20,849 nt of DNA, taken from assembly GCA_037442365.1 (NCBI GenBank), contig JBBIQK010000053.1, forward strand, positions 1 to 20,849, read 5' to 3'. Source of the stretch: GBS-DC sp037442365 (lineage in GTDB: Bacteria > Armatimonadota > Fimbriimonadia > Fimbriimonadales > GBS-DC). The first letter of the stretch is position 1. The number at the start of each line of letters is the position of its first letter. A program made the position numbers and the translations under genes. Positions 1-6,903 of this stretch are shown here, in pieces. Below the pieces are notes generated by a model. That model saw nothing but the letters and a program-made list of their open reading frames with translations, was not told where the DNA came from and did no database searches.

Positions 1-7
1 TTCACAC

Positions 8-101
8 GACGGCTGAAGCCGTTCCTATCAAACGAAGCCGACCTTCGTCGGCTATAGCCAGCGTAGGCTGGCTTTGTGTTGTAGGAACGGCTTCAGCCGT
101 C
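8..101. repeat. Intergenic inverted repeat with two nested hairpins
   Basis: Bases 8-27 and 82-101 are perfect 20-bp inverted copies (left arm starts GACGGCTGAAG). Between them are two further perfect 7-bp stems with 4-base loops: 36-42/47-53 (AGCCGAC, loop CTTC, GTCGGCT) and 56-62/67-73 (AGCCAGC, loop GTAG, GCTGGCT). The whole can fold as a three-way junction on either strand. Each outer arm is itself nearly palindromic (ACGGCT-GA-AGCCGT), as in REP/BIME-type elements. No coding frame is convincing here. It lies beyond the hisA end of the long operon. Mobility or copy number cannot be judged from one copy. Confidence 0.85.
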
Positions 102-121
102 TTCTCTTCAAGCAGGACGCG

Positions 122-147
122 AAAAAAACCTACCCCTTTAAGGGGGG
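122..147 (-). terminator. Probable intrinsic terminator after hisA operon
   Basis: Read on the minus strand, a short GC hairpin (CCCC, loop TTAAA, GGGG, extendable by two G-C pairs across a TA bulge) is followed by a run of seven T (bases 128-122). This is the layout of a rho-independent terminator. It lies about 100 bases beyond the hisA stop and is the only such signal at the end of the 14-kb minus-strand gene run. The stem is short, so strength is uncertain. Confidence 0.5.
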
Positions 148-183
148 ACAAAGGGGGTGAGGGCTACAGGCGTCGGCGATTTG

Positions 184-247
184 CGAACTTTGACTGCACA
201 TTTGGTATAAGTCACCGTTTTACGAACTATGACCAGCAGATTGGTAT
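184..247. repeat. Two-copy degenerate 39-bp-period direct repeat
   Basis: CGAACTTTGAC at 184-194 recurs as CGAACTATGAC at 223-233. In both copies TTGGTAT follows at the same offset (202-208 and 241-247), while the middle of the unit differs. The second copy runs into the hisA stop codon (249-247). Function is unknown; it could be a decayed duplication or a paired binding site. Confidence 0.5.
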
Positions 248-978
248 TAGCGCAGCATTTGCCAGCAGTTATCGCCGAGTGTGCCTTCGTAGAGCGCCTT
301 GCCGACGATGACGCCCTCCAGCGCGGTCGTTTGCGCCAGGGCGCGCAACGCCGTGAGGTCGCCCTCGTCGCGCACGCCACCCGACGCAATCACGGGCACA
401 TCGACCGCGCGGAGCAGCGCCATCAGCGGTTCGAGCGCAACGCCCTGCAGCGTGCCGTCGCGTTCCACCTGCGTGAAGATAATCCGCGATGCGCCGCGTC
501 GCGCCATTTCCTGCGCAAACTCCATATAGGGCGTTTCGGATACCGACAGCCAGCCTGCCGTCGCCGCACGCCCCGATTTGACATCGAGCGCGAGCGCGAC
601 CTGCGCGCCGTATTTACGGAAAATCGCTTCCGCCGCGTTGGGCTGGTCGACGGCGAGCGTGCCCAGAATCACGCGCTCGGCGCCCGCGTCCAGCAGAGCG
701 CGCACGGCGTCTTCCGAGCGCACACCGCCCCCCACCTGCACCGGGATGTCTACCGCGCCAATCACGCGCCGAATGGTATCCAGCTGTACGGGGTAGCCCG
801 CGCGCGCGCCGTCCAGATCCACCAGGTGCAGGCGCGGCGCGCCGCGCTGCGCCCAGTGCTGCGCCAGCGCGATGGGGTCATCATGGTAGCGGGTCTCCTG
901 CGCGTAGTCGCCCTGCAACAGGCGCACCGCGTACCCACCGCGCAGGTCAATTGCGGGAATTACCTCGAATGGCTGCAT
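247..978 (-). CDS. hisA: HisA, ProFAR isomerase (histidine biosynthesis)
   Basis: Cytosolic 1-(5-phosphoribosyl)-5-[(5-phosphoribosylamino)methylideneamino]imidazole-4-carboxamide isomerase, the Amadori rearrangement step of histidine synthesis. The 243-residue (beta-alpha)8 barrel is the usual family length. The N-terminal strand IPAIDLRGG carries the catalytic Asp11. The half-barrel phosphate motif QVGGGVRS is near residue 81, the second catalytic Asp132 lies in LALDVKSG, Thr169 lies in FTQVERDGTLQG, and the second phosphate site is ASGGVRD. Position 170 is Gln where many HisA proteins have Asp (TD). ATG at 978 is chosen because it overlaps the preceding stop by one base (TGATG), implying translational coupling; a GTG one codon earlier is possible. 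No other his genes are nearby. It is the last gene of the long operon. Confidence 0.95.
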   Translation of the reverse strand: MQPFEVIPAIDLRGGYAVRLLQGDYAQETRYHDDPIALAQHWAQRGAPRLHLVDLDGARAGYPVQLDTIRRVIGAVDIPVQVGGGVRSEDAVRALLDAGAERVILGTLAVDQPNAAEAIFRKYGAQVALALDVKSGRAATAGWLSVSETPYMEFAQEMARRGASRIIFTQVERDGTLQGVALEPLMALLRAVDVPVIASGGVRDEGDLTALRALAQTTALEGVIVGKALYEGTLGDNCWQMLR

Positions 979-2699
979 CACTCACCAATTGTACCGAAAT
1001 TGAACAGCACAATCAGCAGGTCGGCATCGTCCACAGCCCCATCGCCGTTCAGGTCGGCGTTGGGGTCGTTGCCGCCGAAGGCAAACAGCACCACCAGCAG
1101 GTCGGCGTCGTCAATCTGATTGTCGCGATTCGCGTCGCCGTTGATCAGGTTCCAGTTCGCAGTGATGACGCCGCTGCTGCCGACGGTGAGCGACTGGCGC
1201 TGCCCCAGCCAGCCCGGCACATAGACGCGCGCCTGTACCGCGCCTGTGACGCCCGTCTGGAGCGTGTAGCCGCCGCTCGCGCCGAGCGTCACGGTCGCGG
1301 CGTCGGTCTGCGAGCCGTTGGTGAGGGTGAACTGCGCCGTTTTGCCCGCAGGACTGGGCAAATAGTCGTTCAGCACAACCTGCCCGCTGAGAGTCGGCGG
1401 CGGGTCGATCCGCCAGATGCCCGCGCCTGCGATGTTCTGACTGCCCTGCTGTACGGTCGCCACGACATAGAGTGCGCCGTCGGGGCTGGCGACGAGCAGT
1501 TCAGGCGTCTCGTCTGCAGAGCTGAGCGGGGGCAGGTAGCCCTGCGCCATCAGCGCGCCGTCGCTGCGAAACCACTGCAGCGCAGGTTTCCAGCGGTCGG
1601 GGCTGGGGAGCCGTTCGCCAATCAGCTGCGCCAGTGCGCCTGTCGCCGTGCGCACGCCCGCCACAGGACGGTAAACGCCCTCCAGAGTGGCGGTTCCCAG
1701 CGACGCACCGCTGGCGGTTCCGAGCATCGTGCTGAATCCGCGTGTGTTGCTGGTCTCCCACGCGCCCGTTGCCAGCCAGACGCTGCCGCTGACGGCAAGC
1801 ACATCAGGAATCGCGTCGCCCGCCGCCGCGCTCAGCTCCCACTGTCCCAGCAGCGCGCCATTCGCAGGGTTCACCCGGCACAGGCGCAGGCGCATCTGCT
1901 GGCTCGAGGCGTCCCAGTAGTCGCCCAGCAGGTAGAGCGAGCCGTCGTCCGCGCGCGCCAGGCGTTCCGTGCGCAGCGGGTACGACGCCGTGTAGACAGA
2001 ATTGCCTGCATTATCAATCGCGCGCAGGTAAGTGCGCGAGTAGCCGCGGATAATCTCGCCCACCTCGCCGTCCACATAGGCGATGAGCGTCGTATTCGTG
2101 TCCAGCAGCAGCATCCCCACAGGCGTGCGGTTGGCTAACAGGGTGCTGGGCTGCCAGAAGGTGTTGTTCAGCAGCCGATTGCCCGACGCGTCGTAGCGCA
2201 GGCGCGCGTAGCCGATACCACTGCTCCCCAGGGTATGTAGCACCTCCGCGCCGCCGTCTGGGCGCACAAGAATCTGGCGAATCACATCGTAGGTATTCAG
2301 GTCTATCGTGGCTGACCAGAGCAGGTCGCCGTTCGCGCTCCAGCGCTGCAGGTAGGCGATGGAGTTCGAGTTCGCGCGGGTGATTCCCAGATAGAACGAC
2401 CCATCGGGCGCGACAGCAATCGCATCTGCATAGTCGGCTTGCCCCGACTCGCCGAAGGCGCGCGTCCAGAGCAGGTCGCCGTTGGGCGCGTATTTCACGA
2501 TAGCGATGCTGTTGAACGGGTCGGTCGGATGGAAATAGCGTCCCGCGACAATCAGATTGCCCTGTGAGTCGGCAGCGGCGACCTGTGGGAGCAATCCGCG
2601 CGCGTTCGGATGGAGATAGAGACGGCTCCACGCAACGCTCTGCGCGTGCGCACACGCCATCAGCAGAACGAGTCCCCAGACCATCAGCGCAAGACGCAT
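978..2699 (-). CDS. Secreted beta-propeller-like protein with C-terminal dockerin-type repeats
   Basis: A 573-residue exported protein. The N-terminus is a signal peptide (MRLALMVWGLVLLMACAHA, likely cut before QS; LMAC is a poor lipobox). Residues ~20-430 contain repeated blade-like stretches of the SBBP/PQQ-like type (for example DSQGNLIVAGRY, APDGSFYLGI, PNGDLLWTRAF). Residues ~435-515 look like a small beta-sandwich. The last 54 residues hold two dockerin/EF-hand calcium loops (GDANRDNQIDDADLL and DLNGDGAVDDADLL), each followed by a hydrophobic helix ending in F-G. The exact role and substrate are unknown. ATG 2699 is chosen because it starts the signal peptide. The reading frame stays open far upstream, but that part lies inside purD. 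No Shine-Dalgarno is seen, and a TATAAT ends 8 bases before the ATG. The stop overlaps the hisA ATG. Confidence 0.88.
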   Translation of the reverse strand: MRLALMVWGLVLLMACAHAQSVAWSRLYLHPNARGLLPQVAAADSQGNLIVAGRYFHPTDPFNSIAIVKYAPNGDLLWTRAFGESGQADYADAIAVAPDGSFYLGITRANSNSIAYLQRWSANGDLLWSATIDLNTYDVIRQILVRPDGGAEVLHTLGSSGIGYARLRYDASGNRLLNNTFWQPSTLLANRTPVGMLLLDTNTTLIAYVDGEVGEIIRGYSRTYLRAIDNAGNSVYTASYPLRTERLARADDGSLYLLGDYWDASSQQMRLRLCRVNPANGALLGQWELSAAAGDAIPDVLAVSGSVWLATGAWETSNTRGFSTMLGTASGASLGTATLEGVYRPVAGVRTATGALAQLIGERLPSPDRWKPALQWFRSDGALMAQGYLPPLSSADETPELLVASPDGALYVVATVQQGSQNIAGAGIWRIDPPPTLSGQVVLNDYLPSPAGKTAQFTLTNGSQTDAATVTLGASGGYTLQTGVTGAVQARVYVPGWLGQRQSLTVGSSGVITANWNLINGDANRDNQIDDADLLVVLFAFGGNDPNADLNGDGAVDDADLLIVLFNFGTIGE

Positions 2700-2706
2700 C
2701 GCGTCT

Positions 2707-2715
2707 ATTATAGCA
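2707..2715 (-). promoter_or_regulatory. Extended -10 promoter, probable leaderless start
   Basis: TGCTATAAT on the minus strand: TATAAT at 2712-2707 with the extended-10 TG two bases earlier. Exactly seven bases (AGACGCG) separate the hexamer from the ATG at 2699, so transcription would be expected to start at or within one base of the start codon. The hexamer overlaps the purD TAA stop. No clear -35 box was identified. Confidence 0.6.
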
Positions 2716-3979
2716 CACTTTCGCCGATGTCGCGGCGGTAGTGCATGCCTTCGAAATGAATCTGCTCGACGGCGCGGTAGGCGTTCTGGCGCGCGGTTTC
2801 GAGCGTGTCGCCCAGCCCGACGATGTTCAGCACGCGCCCGCCGCTGGTGAGGATTCTGCCGTTCTCCGCGCGTGTGCCCGCATGGAAAATCAGCGTGTCG
2901 GGCGTTTGTGTAGCAGCGTCCAGCCCTTCGATGGGCAGCCCCGTGCGATACTCGCCGGGGTAGCCGCCCGACGCCAGCACGACGCACACCGCCGCCCGCG
3001 CCTCGAACGCCAGCGACATACCCTCCAGAGCGCCCGTCGCCGCGCAGTACGCCAGCGTCAGCAGGTCGTCCTGCAGGAGGGGCATCAGCGCCTGCGTTTC
3101 GGGGTCGCCGAACCGACAGTTGAACTCCAGCGTGTAGGGCTGCGCGTCCTGAACCATCAGTCCCGCGTACAGCACACCGCGGTAGGGCGTTCCGCGCTGT
3201 GCCATCGCCTGAATCACGGGCAACACGATAGTTTGCATGGCGGTTTCGATAAGCGCGGACGTCGCGTCGGGCAGCGGGGTGTAGCAGCCCATCCCACCGG
3301 TGTTGGGACCGCGATTGCTGTCCAGCGCGCGTTTGTAGTCGCGCACAGGGGGCATGGGGAACGCGCGTTCGCCGTCGGTCAGACACAGCAGTGATAGCTC
3401 GCGTCCATGCAGGCGGTCTTCGATCACGATGCGCTTGCCCGCTGCGCCCAGCCTCTCCTGCTCCATCAGGAATTCGACGGCGTCCAGCGCGTCGCCGAGC
3501 GTGTCGCACACGAACACGCCCTTGCCCAGCGCCTCGCCATCTGCTTTCACTACGCAGGGCTGAGCCACGAACCGCTCGCGCAGGTAGGCGCGCGCGGCGT
3601 CCGCATCCTCGAACACGGCGAAGGGCGCGGTCGGGGCGCTCACCTGCGCCATCACCTGCTTGGCGAACGCCTTGCTGCCCTCCAGTTGCGCGGCGGCGCG
3701 GGTGGGACCAAAGCATGGGACGCCCGCCTCTTGCAGCGCGTCAGTAAGCCCCGCAATCAGCGGCGATTCGGGACCCACGACCACCAGGTCAATCGCGTGC
3801 CGGCGGGCGAATTGAACCAGTTCGGGGATGGCTCGGGGGTTGATGGGAACGCACTCGGCGATTTGTGCGATGCCTGCGTTGCCGGGGGCGGCGTAGAGCG
3901 CATGGCAGTGCGGACTCTGGCGCAGTTTCCACGCCAGCGCGTGTTCGCGTCCGCCGCCGCCCACCAGCAGCACGCGCAT
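2708..3979 (-). CDS. purD: PurD, phosphoribosylamine-glycine ligase
   Basis: GAR synthetase, second step of de novo purine synthesis: ATP + 5-phosphoribosylamine + glycine give glycinamide ribonucleotide, ADP and phosphate. At 423 residues it is normal length and acts in the cytosol. The N-domain begins MRVLLVGGGGREHALAWKL. VVVGPESPLIAGL and CFGPTRAAAQLEGSKAFAK precede the ATP-grasp domain, which shows VVKADGEALGKGV, PNTGGMGCYTP and the metal-site segment LEFNCRFGDPETQALMPLL. The usual DHKR is DYKR here. The C-terminal domain includes VVLASGGYPG and GRVLNIVGLG. ATG 3979 shares one base with the rpsI TAA (TAATG), so translation is probably coupled to the ribosomal genes. A promoter for the next gene overlaps its stop codon. 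Confidence 0.97.
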   Translation of the reverse strand: MRVLLVGGGGREHALAWKLRQSPHCHALYAAPGNAGIAQIAECVPINPRAIPELVQFARRHAIDLVVVGPESPLIAGLTDALQEAGVPCFGPTRAAAQLEGSKAFAKQVMAQVSAPTAPFAVFEDADAARAYLRERFVAQPCVVKADGEALGKGVFVCDTLGDALDAVEFLMEQERLGAAGKRIVIEDRLHGRELSLLCLTDGERAFPMPPVRDYKRALDSNRGPNTGGMGCYTPLPDATSALIETAMQTIVLPVIQAMAQRGTPYRGVLYAGLMVQDAQPYTLEFNCRFGDPETQALMPLLQDDLLTLAYCAATGALEGMSLAFEARAAVCVVLASGGYPGEYRTGLPIEGLDAATQTPDTLIFHAGTRAENGRILTSGGRVLNIVGLGDTLETARQNAYRAVEQIHFEGMHYRRDIGESVL

Positions 3980-4371
3980 TATCGCTTCACGAACTGGAAG
4001 CCGCGTCGGGCGCCGTGGCGTCCGTACTTCTTGCGCTCCTTCTCACGCGCGTCGCGGGTAAGCAATCCGTTCTGCTTCAGCACGCCGCGGTATTCGGGGC
4101 TGACCTGCAGCAGGGCGCGCGCGACGCCGTGCCGAATCGCGCCTGCCTGTCCCGACAGCCCGCCGCCGCGCACTGTCGCCATAATATCATACTGCCCGTC
4201 GACGCCGAGCAGGCGCATCGGCTGGCGCACGATTCGCTCCAGAATCGGGCGGCGCAGGTACTCGGACACTTCACGCCCGTTGATAATGATTTTGCCCGCG
4301 CCAGGCGTGAGCCACACACGCGCCGAGGCGGTCTTGCGTCGTCCGGTGCCGTAGTATCGAATCGGTTCCAT
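3979..4371 (-). CDS. rpsI: 30S ribosomal protein S9
   Basis: S9 (uS9), a 130-residue 30S head protein whose C-terminal tail reaches toward the P-site tRNA. It starts MEPIRYYGTGRRKTASARV, has the central GGGLSGQAGAIRHGVARALL signature and ends with the typical basic tail RKKYGRHGARRGFQFVKR. ATG 4371 is preferred: it overlaps the rplM TGA by one base (TGATG) and has GGAGG a few bases before it. A GTG one codon upstream is possible but less likely. It follows rplM as in most bacteria and is coupled downstream to purD by a TAATG overlap. Confidence 0.97.
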   Translation of the reverse strand: MEPIRYYGTGRRKTASARVWLTPGAGKIIINGREVSEYLRRPILERIVRQPMRLLGVDGQYDIMATVRGGGLSGQAGAIRHGVARALLQVSPEYRGVLKQNGLLTRDAREKERKKYGRHGARRGFQFVKR

Positions 4372-4814
4372 CACTTCCCTCCGTCAAGATTGTAGGGTTG
4401 CGGTTGCTGCGCCTGGTGCGGGTGTTCCGCGCCTGTGAACACGCGCAGTCGCTTGAGCATCCGCGCGCGGAGCTTGTTTTTGGGCAGCATGCGGCTCACC
4501 ACGCGCGTCAGCATCCGCTCGGGCTTCTCAGTCATCAGCTTGCGCCGGGTGTAAGCGCGCAGCCCGCCAGGATGCATCGTGTGGTGGTACAGCATCTCCT
4601 CCAGCTTGTTGCCTGTGAATATCGCCTTCTCCGCGTTCAGGATAATCACATGATCGCCCATATCCATATGGGGCGTGTAGGTGGGCTTATGTTTGCCCTG
4701 CAGCAAGCGTGCGACCTGGGCGGCGACTCGTCCGACGGGCTTGCCCGCTGCGTCGACGACCCACCAGGTTCGCTGGATTTCGTCTTTTTTCATCGTATAG
4801 GTGCGTTGCAACAT
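4371..4814 (-). CDS. rplM: 50S ribosomal protein L13
   Basis: L13 (uL13), an early-assembly 50S protein, 147 residues. Family hallmarks are WWVVDAAGKPVGRVAAQVARLL, GDHVIILNAEKAIFTGNK, the GGLRAYT segment and RMLPKNKLRARMLKRLRVF. ATG 4814 is chosen over the internal ATG seven codons later because AAGGAGG lies eight bases before it and the N-terminal RTYTMKKDEIQRTW matches the usual family start. It begins 18 bases after the truA stop, the canonical truA-rplM-rpsI order. The C-terminal tail (HQAQQPQPYNLDGGK) is slightly longer than usual. Confidence 0.97.
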   Translation of the reverse strand: MLQRTYTMKKDEIQRTWWVVDAAGKPVGRVAAQVARLLQGKHKPTYTPHMDMGDHVIILNAEKAIFTGNKLEEMLYHHTMHPGGLRAYTRRKLMTEKPERMLTRVVSRMLPKNKLRARMLKRLRVFTGAEHPHQAQQPQPYNLDGGK

Positions 4815-4832
4815 AAGGATTGCCTCCTTGTT

Positions 4833-5567
4833 TCAGCGTCTATAGTGTACCCGAATCAGGCACAGTCCTTGCGGGGGCGCCATCAGGGTCGCCTGCTGGC
4901 GCGTGCGCAGCCGTTCGGCAAGCGCATCGACAGGCAATGCGCCTGCACCCACCTGGATCAGGTCGCCCACAATCAGGCGCACCATCCCGCGCAGGAAGCC
5001 ATTCGCTTCCAGTTCAATCTGCACGCCGTCGCGCATGGGGCGCACCTGCCCTCGATACAGCGTGCGTACCGTGTTCTGCTCGGTCGGGATTTTGACCGAG
5101 AAGGGGCGAAAGTCGTATTCGCCCAGAATCTGTTCCAGCGCCGCCTGCATCGCCGCGCTTTCCAGCGCGCGCGGCAGATGCCACGCATACCGTATCCGCC
5201 ACACGGAGGGGTGTCGCCCTGTGTAAATCCGATAGCGATAGGTGCGGCTCCTCGCCGAGAAGCGCGCGTGGAAGCGTTCGCTCACTTCCCGTGCGTCCAG
5301 CGCCTTCAGGTCGCTTGGTAGGCGTCGGTTCAGAATGGCTGCCAGCCGTTCGGTCGGAATGGGGCGGCTGGTGTAAAAGTTCACCACCTGCCCGCGTGCG
5401 TGGACGCCTGCGTCGGTTCGGCTCGCGCCGAACACCTCGATCGGTTCGTTCAGCGTTGCCGTCAAGATACTTTCCAGCACGCCCTGTACGGTGCGCATGC
5501 CCTGCTGCCGCGCGAAGCCGTGAAACTCAGTGCCGTCGTATTCGACTCGCAGGCGCAGGTTGCGCAT
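4833..5567 (-). CDS. truA: TruA, tRNA pseudouridine(38-40) synthase
   Basis: Converts uridines 38-40 in the tRNA anticodon arm to pseudouridine. The 244-residue length is typical. It starts LRLRVEYDGTEFHGFARQQG. The catalytic motif ASRTDAGVHARGQV places the nucleophile at Asp52, and conserved later segments include RTYRYRIYTG, YDFRPFSV, IELEANGFLRGMVR and APPQGLCLIRVHY. ATG 5567 is three bases after the rplQ stop. No strong Shine-Dalgarno is visible, so translation may be coupled to L17. It sits between rplQ and rplM, as in many Gram-positive-type gene orders but without the ECF transporter genes found there. Confidence 0.96.
   Translation of the reverse strand: MRNLRLRVEYDGTEFHGFARQQGMRTVQGVLESILTATLNEPIEVFGASRTDAGVHARGQVVNFYTSRPIPTERLAAILNRRLPSDLKALDAREVSERFHARFSARSRTYRYRIYTGRHPSVWRIRYAWHLPRALESAAMQAALEQILGEYDFRPFSVKIPTEQNTVRTLYRGQVRPMRDGVQIELEANGFLRGMVRLIVGDLIQVGAGALPVDALAERLRTRQQATLMAPPQGLCLIRVHYRR
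4844..4849 (-). promoter_or_regulatory. Possible -10 box for rplM-rpsI-purD
   Basis: CGGGTACACT on the minus strand lies inside the last codons of truA, giving a -10-like TACACT preceded by GGG as at other promoters in this window. It sits about 30 bases before the rplM ATG. No -35 is evident, so this may only be an internal booster promoter within a continuous operon. Confidence 0.3.
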
Positions 5568-5570
5568 GCG

Positions 5571-5924
5571 CTACTCGACCAGTTCCAGCAGCGCGGTTTC
5601 GACCGCGTCGCCGCGGCGCACGCCGACACGCACGAGGCGCGTGTAGCCGCCGTTACGGTCTTTGTAGCGCGGCGCGATATTGTCAAAGAGATGCTTGACC
5701 AGGCTCTCGTCGCGCAGGAACGCGCGCGCCTGACGCCGGGCGTGCAGGGTATTCTGCTTCGCCAGCGTAATCATCTTTTCCGCCAGTCGGCGCGTCTCTT
5801 TCGCGCGCGTGACGGTCGTCTCGATCTTTTCGTGAATCAGCAGGGAGCGCACCTGATTACGCAGCATATGCATGCGGTGGTCGCTCGGGCGCCCCAATTT
5901 GCGGTAGCCAGCTCCGTGATTCAT
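5571..5924 (-). CDS. rplQ: 50S ribosomal protein L17
   Basis: L17 (bL17) of the large subunit near the exit tunnel, 117 residues. It starts MNHGAGYRKLGRPSDHRMHMLRN and contains the family segment LLIHEKIETTVTRAKETRRLAEKMITLAK, with YTRLVRVGVRRGDAVETALLELVE at the C-terminus. The start overlaps the rpoA stop by four bases (ATGA). Its ribosome binding site (AAGGAGG) is inside the last rpoA codons. It is the normal partner of rpoA in the alpha operon. Confidence 0.97.
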   Translation of the reverse strand: MNHGAGYRKLGRPSDHRMHMLRNQVRSLLIHEKIETTVTRAKETRRLAEKMITLAKQNTLHARRQARAFLRDESLVKHLFDNIAPRYKDRNGGYTRLVRVGVRRGDAVETALLELVE

Positions 5925-6886
5925 GAACTTCGCCTCCTTCCCGTTTTCATCAGGCTCAGCCCCATCGCGCTGAGTTTCTCCTCGACCTCTTTGCGGGCGG
6001 TGTCGCCGAAGTTGCGCAGGGTAATCAGCTTCTGCTCAGGCGTGTTGAGCAGCTTGTAGAGCGTGTCGATGCCGCCGCTGCGCAGTGCGTTCAGCACGCG
6101 CGTGGACAGCCCCAGCTCTTCCAGCGGGCGGTCGGGCACAGTTACGCCGGGCGGCGCGGGAACCACCGCCGCATGCTCCGACAGCGCCTCCCCACCCAGA
6201 GATGTCAGCAGCTCGAACTGACGGGTCAGAATCGTCGCGGCTTGACTGACCACTTCCGCAGGGGCAACCGAGCCGTTTGTCCAGACCTCCAGAATCAGGC
6301 GGTCGTAGTCGGTGCGCTCGCCCACCAGCGTCGGCTCCACCAGAAAGTTGACCTTCGTGACGGGGTTAAACAGCGCGTTCATCCGGATTTCGCCGACCGA
6401 ACCGCGCATGCGCTCGCGCTTGAGCGCCGCGACATACCCGCGTCCTACCTCGGCGGTGATGTCGACATTTAGCCGGGCGCTGGAGTCGCTCAGCGTCGCC
6501 AGGTACAGCTCGGGGTTGACAATCTCCACATCTGACGGCGCCTGAATATCCGCCGCCGTGACGCGCCCCGGCCCCTGCACCTGCAGGCGCAGGTTGTACC
6601 GATCACGCGGATTCGCCGAATCGATGCGAATCACCACATTTTTAAGATTCAGCAGAAAGTGGATGGTGTCTTCCTTCACGCCCGGGATGGGCTCAAATTC
6701 GCTCAGCACGCCCTCGATACGCACACTGGTAATCGCGGCGCCTGGGATAGACGAGAGCAGCACGCGGCGCAGCGCGTTGCCCAGCGTCACACCGTAGCCG
6801 CGCTCCAGCGGCTCAATTTCGAACTTCCCGTAGTCCGGCTCGCTCACCAGCGGGCGGACATGTGTCTCTACCAGTGATGTCGTCAT
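5921..6886 (-). CDS. rpoA: RNA polymerase alpha subunit
   Basis: Alpha subunit; the dimer scaffolds RNA polymerase assembly and its C-terminal domain contacts UP elements and activators. It has 321 residues. The N-terminal domain (about 1-235) has EPLERGYGVTLGNALRRVLLSS, GAAITSVRIEGVLSEF and ALKRERMRGSVGEIRMNALFNP. After a short Pro-rich linker the C-terminal helix-hairpin-helix domain (about 253-312) shows LEELGLSTRVLNALRSGGIDTL and LRNFGDTARKEVEEKL. It ends in a basic stretch (TGRRRSS) whose codons also carry the rplQ ribosome binding site. Shine-Dalgarno AAGGAGG precedes the ATG. Confidence 0.98.
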   Translation of the reverse strand: MTTSLVETHVRPLVSEPDYGKFEIEPLERGYGVTLGNALRRVLLSSIPGAAITSVRIEGVLSEFEPIPGVKEDTIHFLLNLKNVVIRIDSANPRDRYNLRLQVQGPGRVTAADIQAPSDVEIVNPELYLATLSDSSARLNVDITAEVGRGYVAALKRERMRGSVGEIRMNALFNPVTKVNFLVEPTLVGERTDYDRLILEVWTNGSVAPAEVVSQAATILTRQFELLTSLGGEALSEHAAVVPAPPGVTVPDRPLEELGLSTRVLNALRSGGIDTLYKLLNTPEQKLITLRNFGDTARKEVEEKLSAMGLSLMKTGRRRSS

Positions 6887-6903
6887 AACGCAAGGACGCC
6901 TCC

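Noticed and set aside
8..101. CRISPR repeat or array
   Set aside because: There is one inverted-repeat unit, no regularly spaced direct repeats with unique spacers, and no cas genes nearby.
129..160. G/C-run region as a G-quadruplex
   Set aside because: The G runs are interrupted unevenly and the T-run beside the hairpin makes a terminator the simpler reading.
951..2138. 395-residue open frame on the plus strand
   Set aside because: Antisense shadow of the dockerin gene, rich in Arg, Ala and Gln with no family features.
2700..3716. Upstream extension of the dockerin gene's open frame (total 912 residues)
   Set aside because: This part is a second frame of purD on the same strand, without a signal peptide or family match. 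The signal peptide at 2699 marks the true start.
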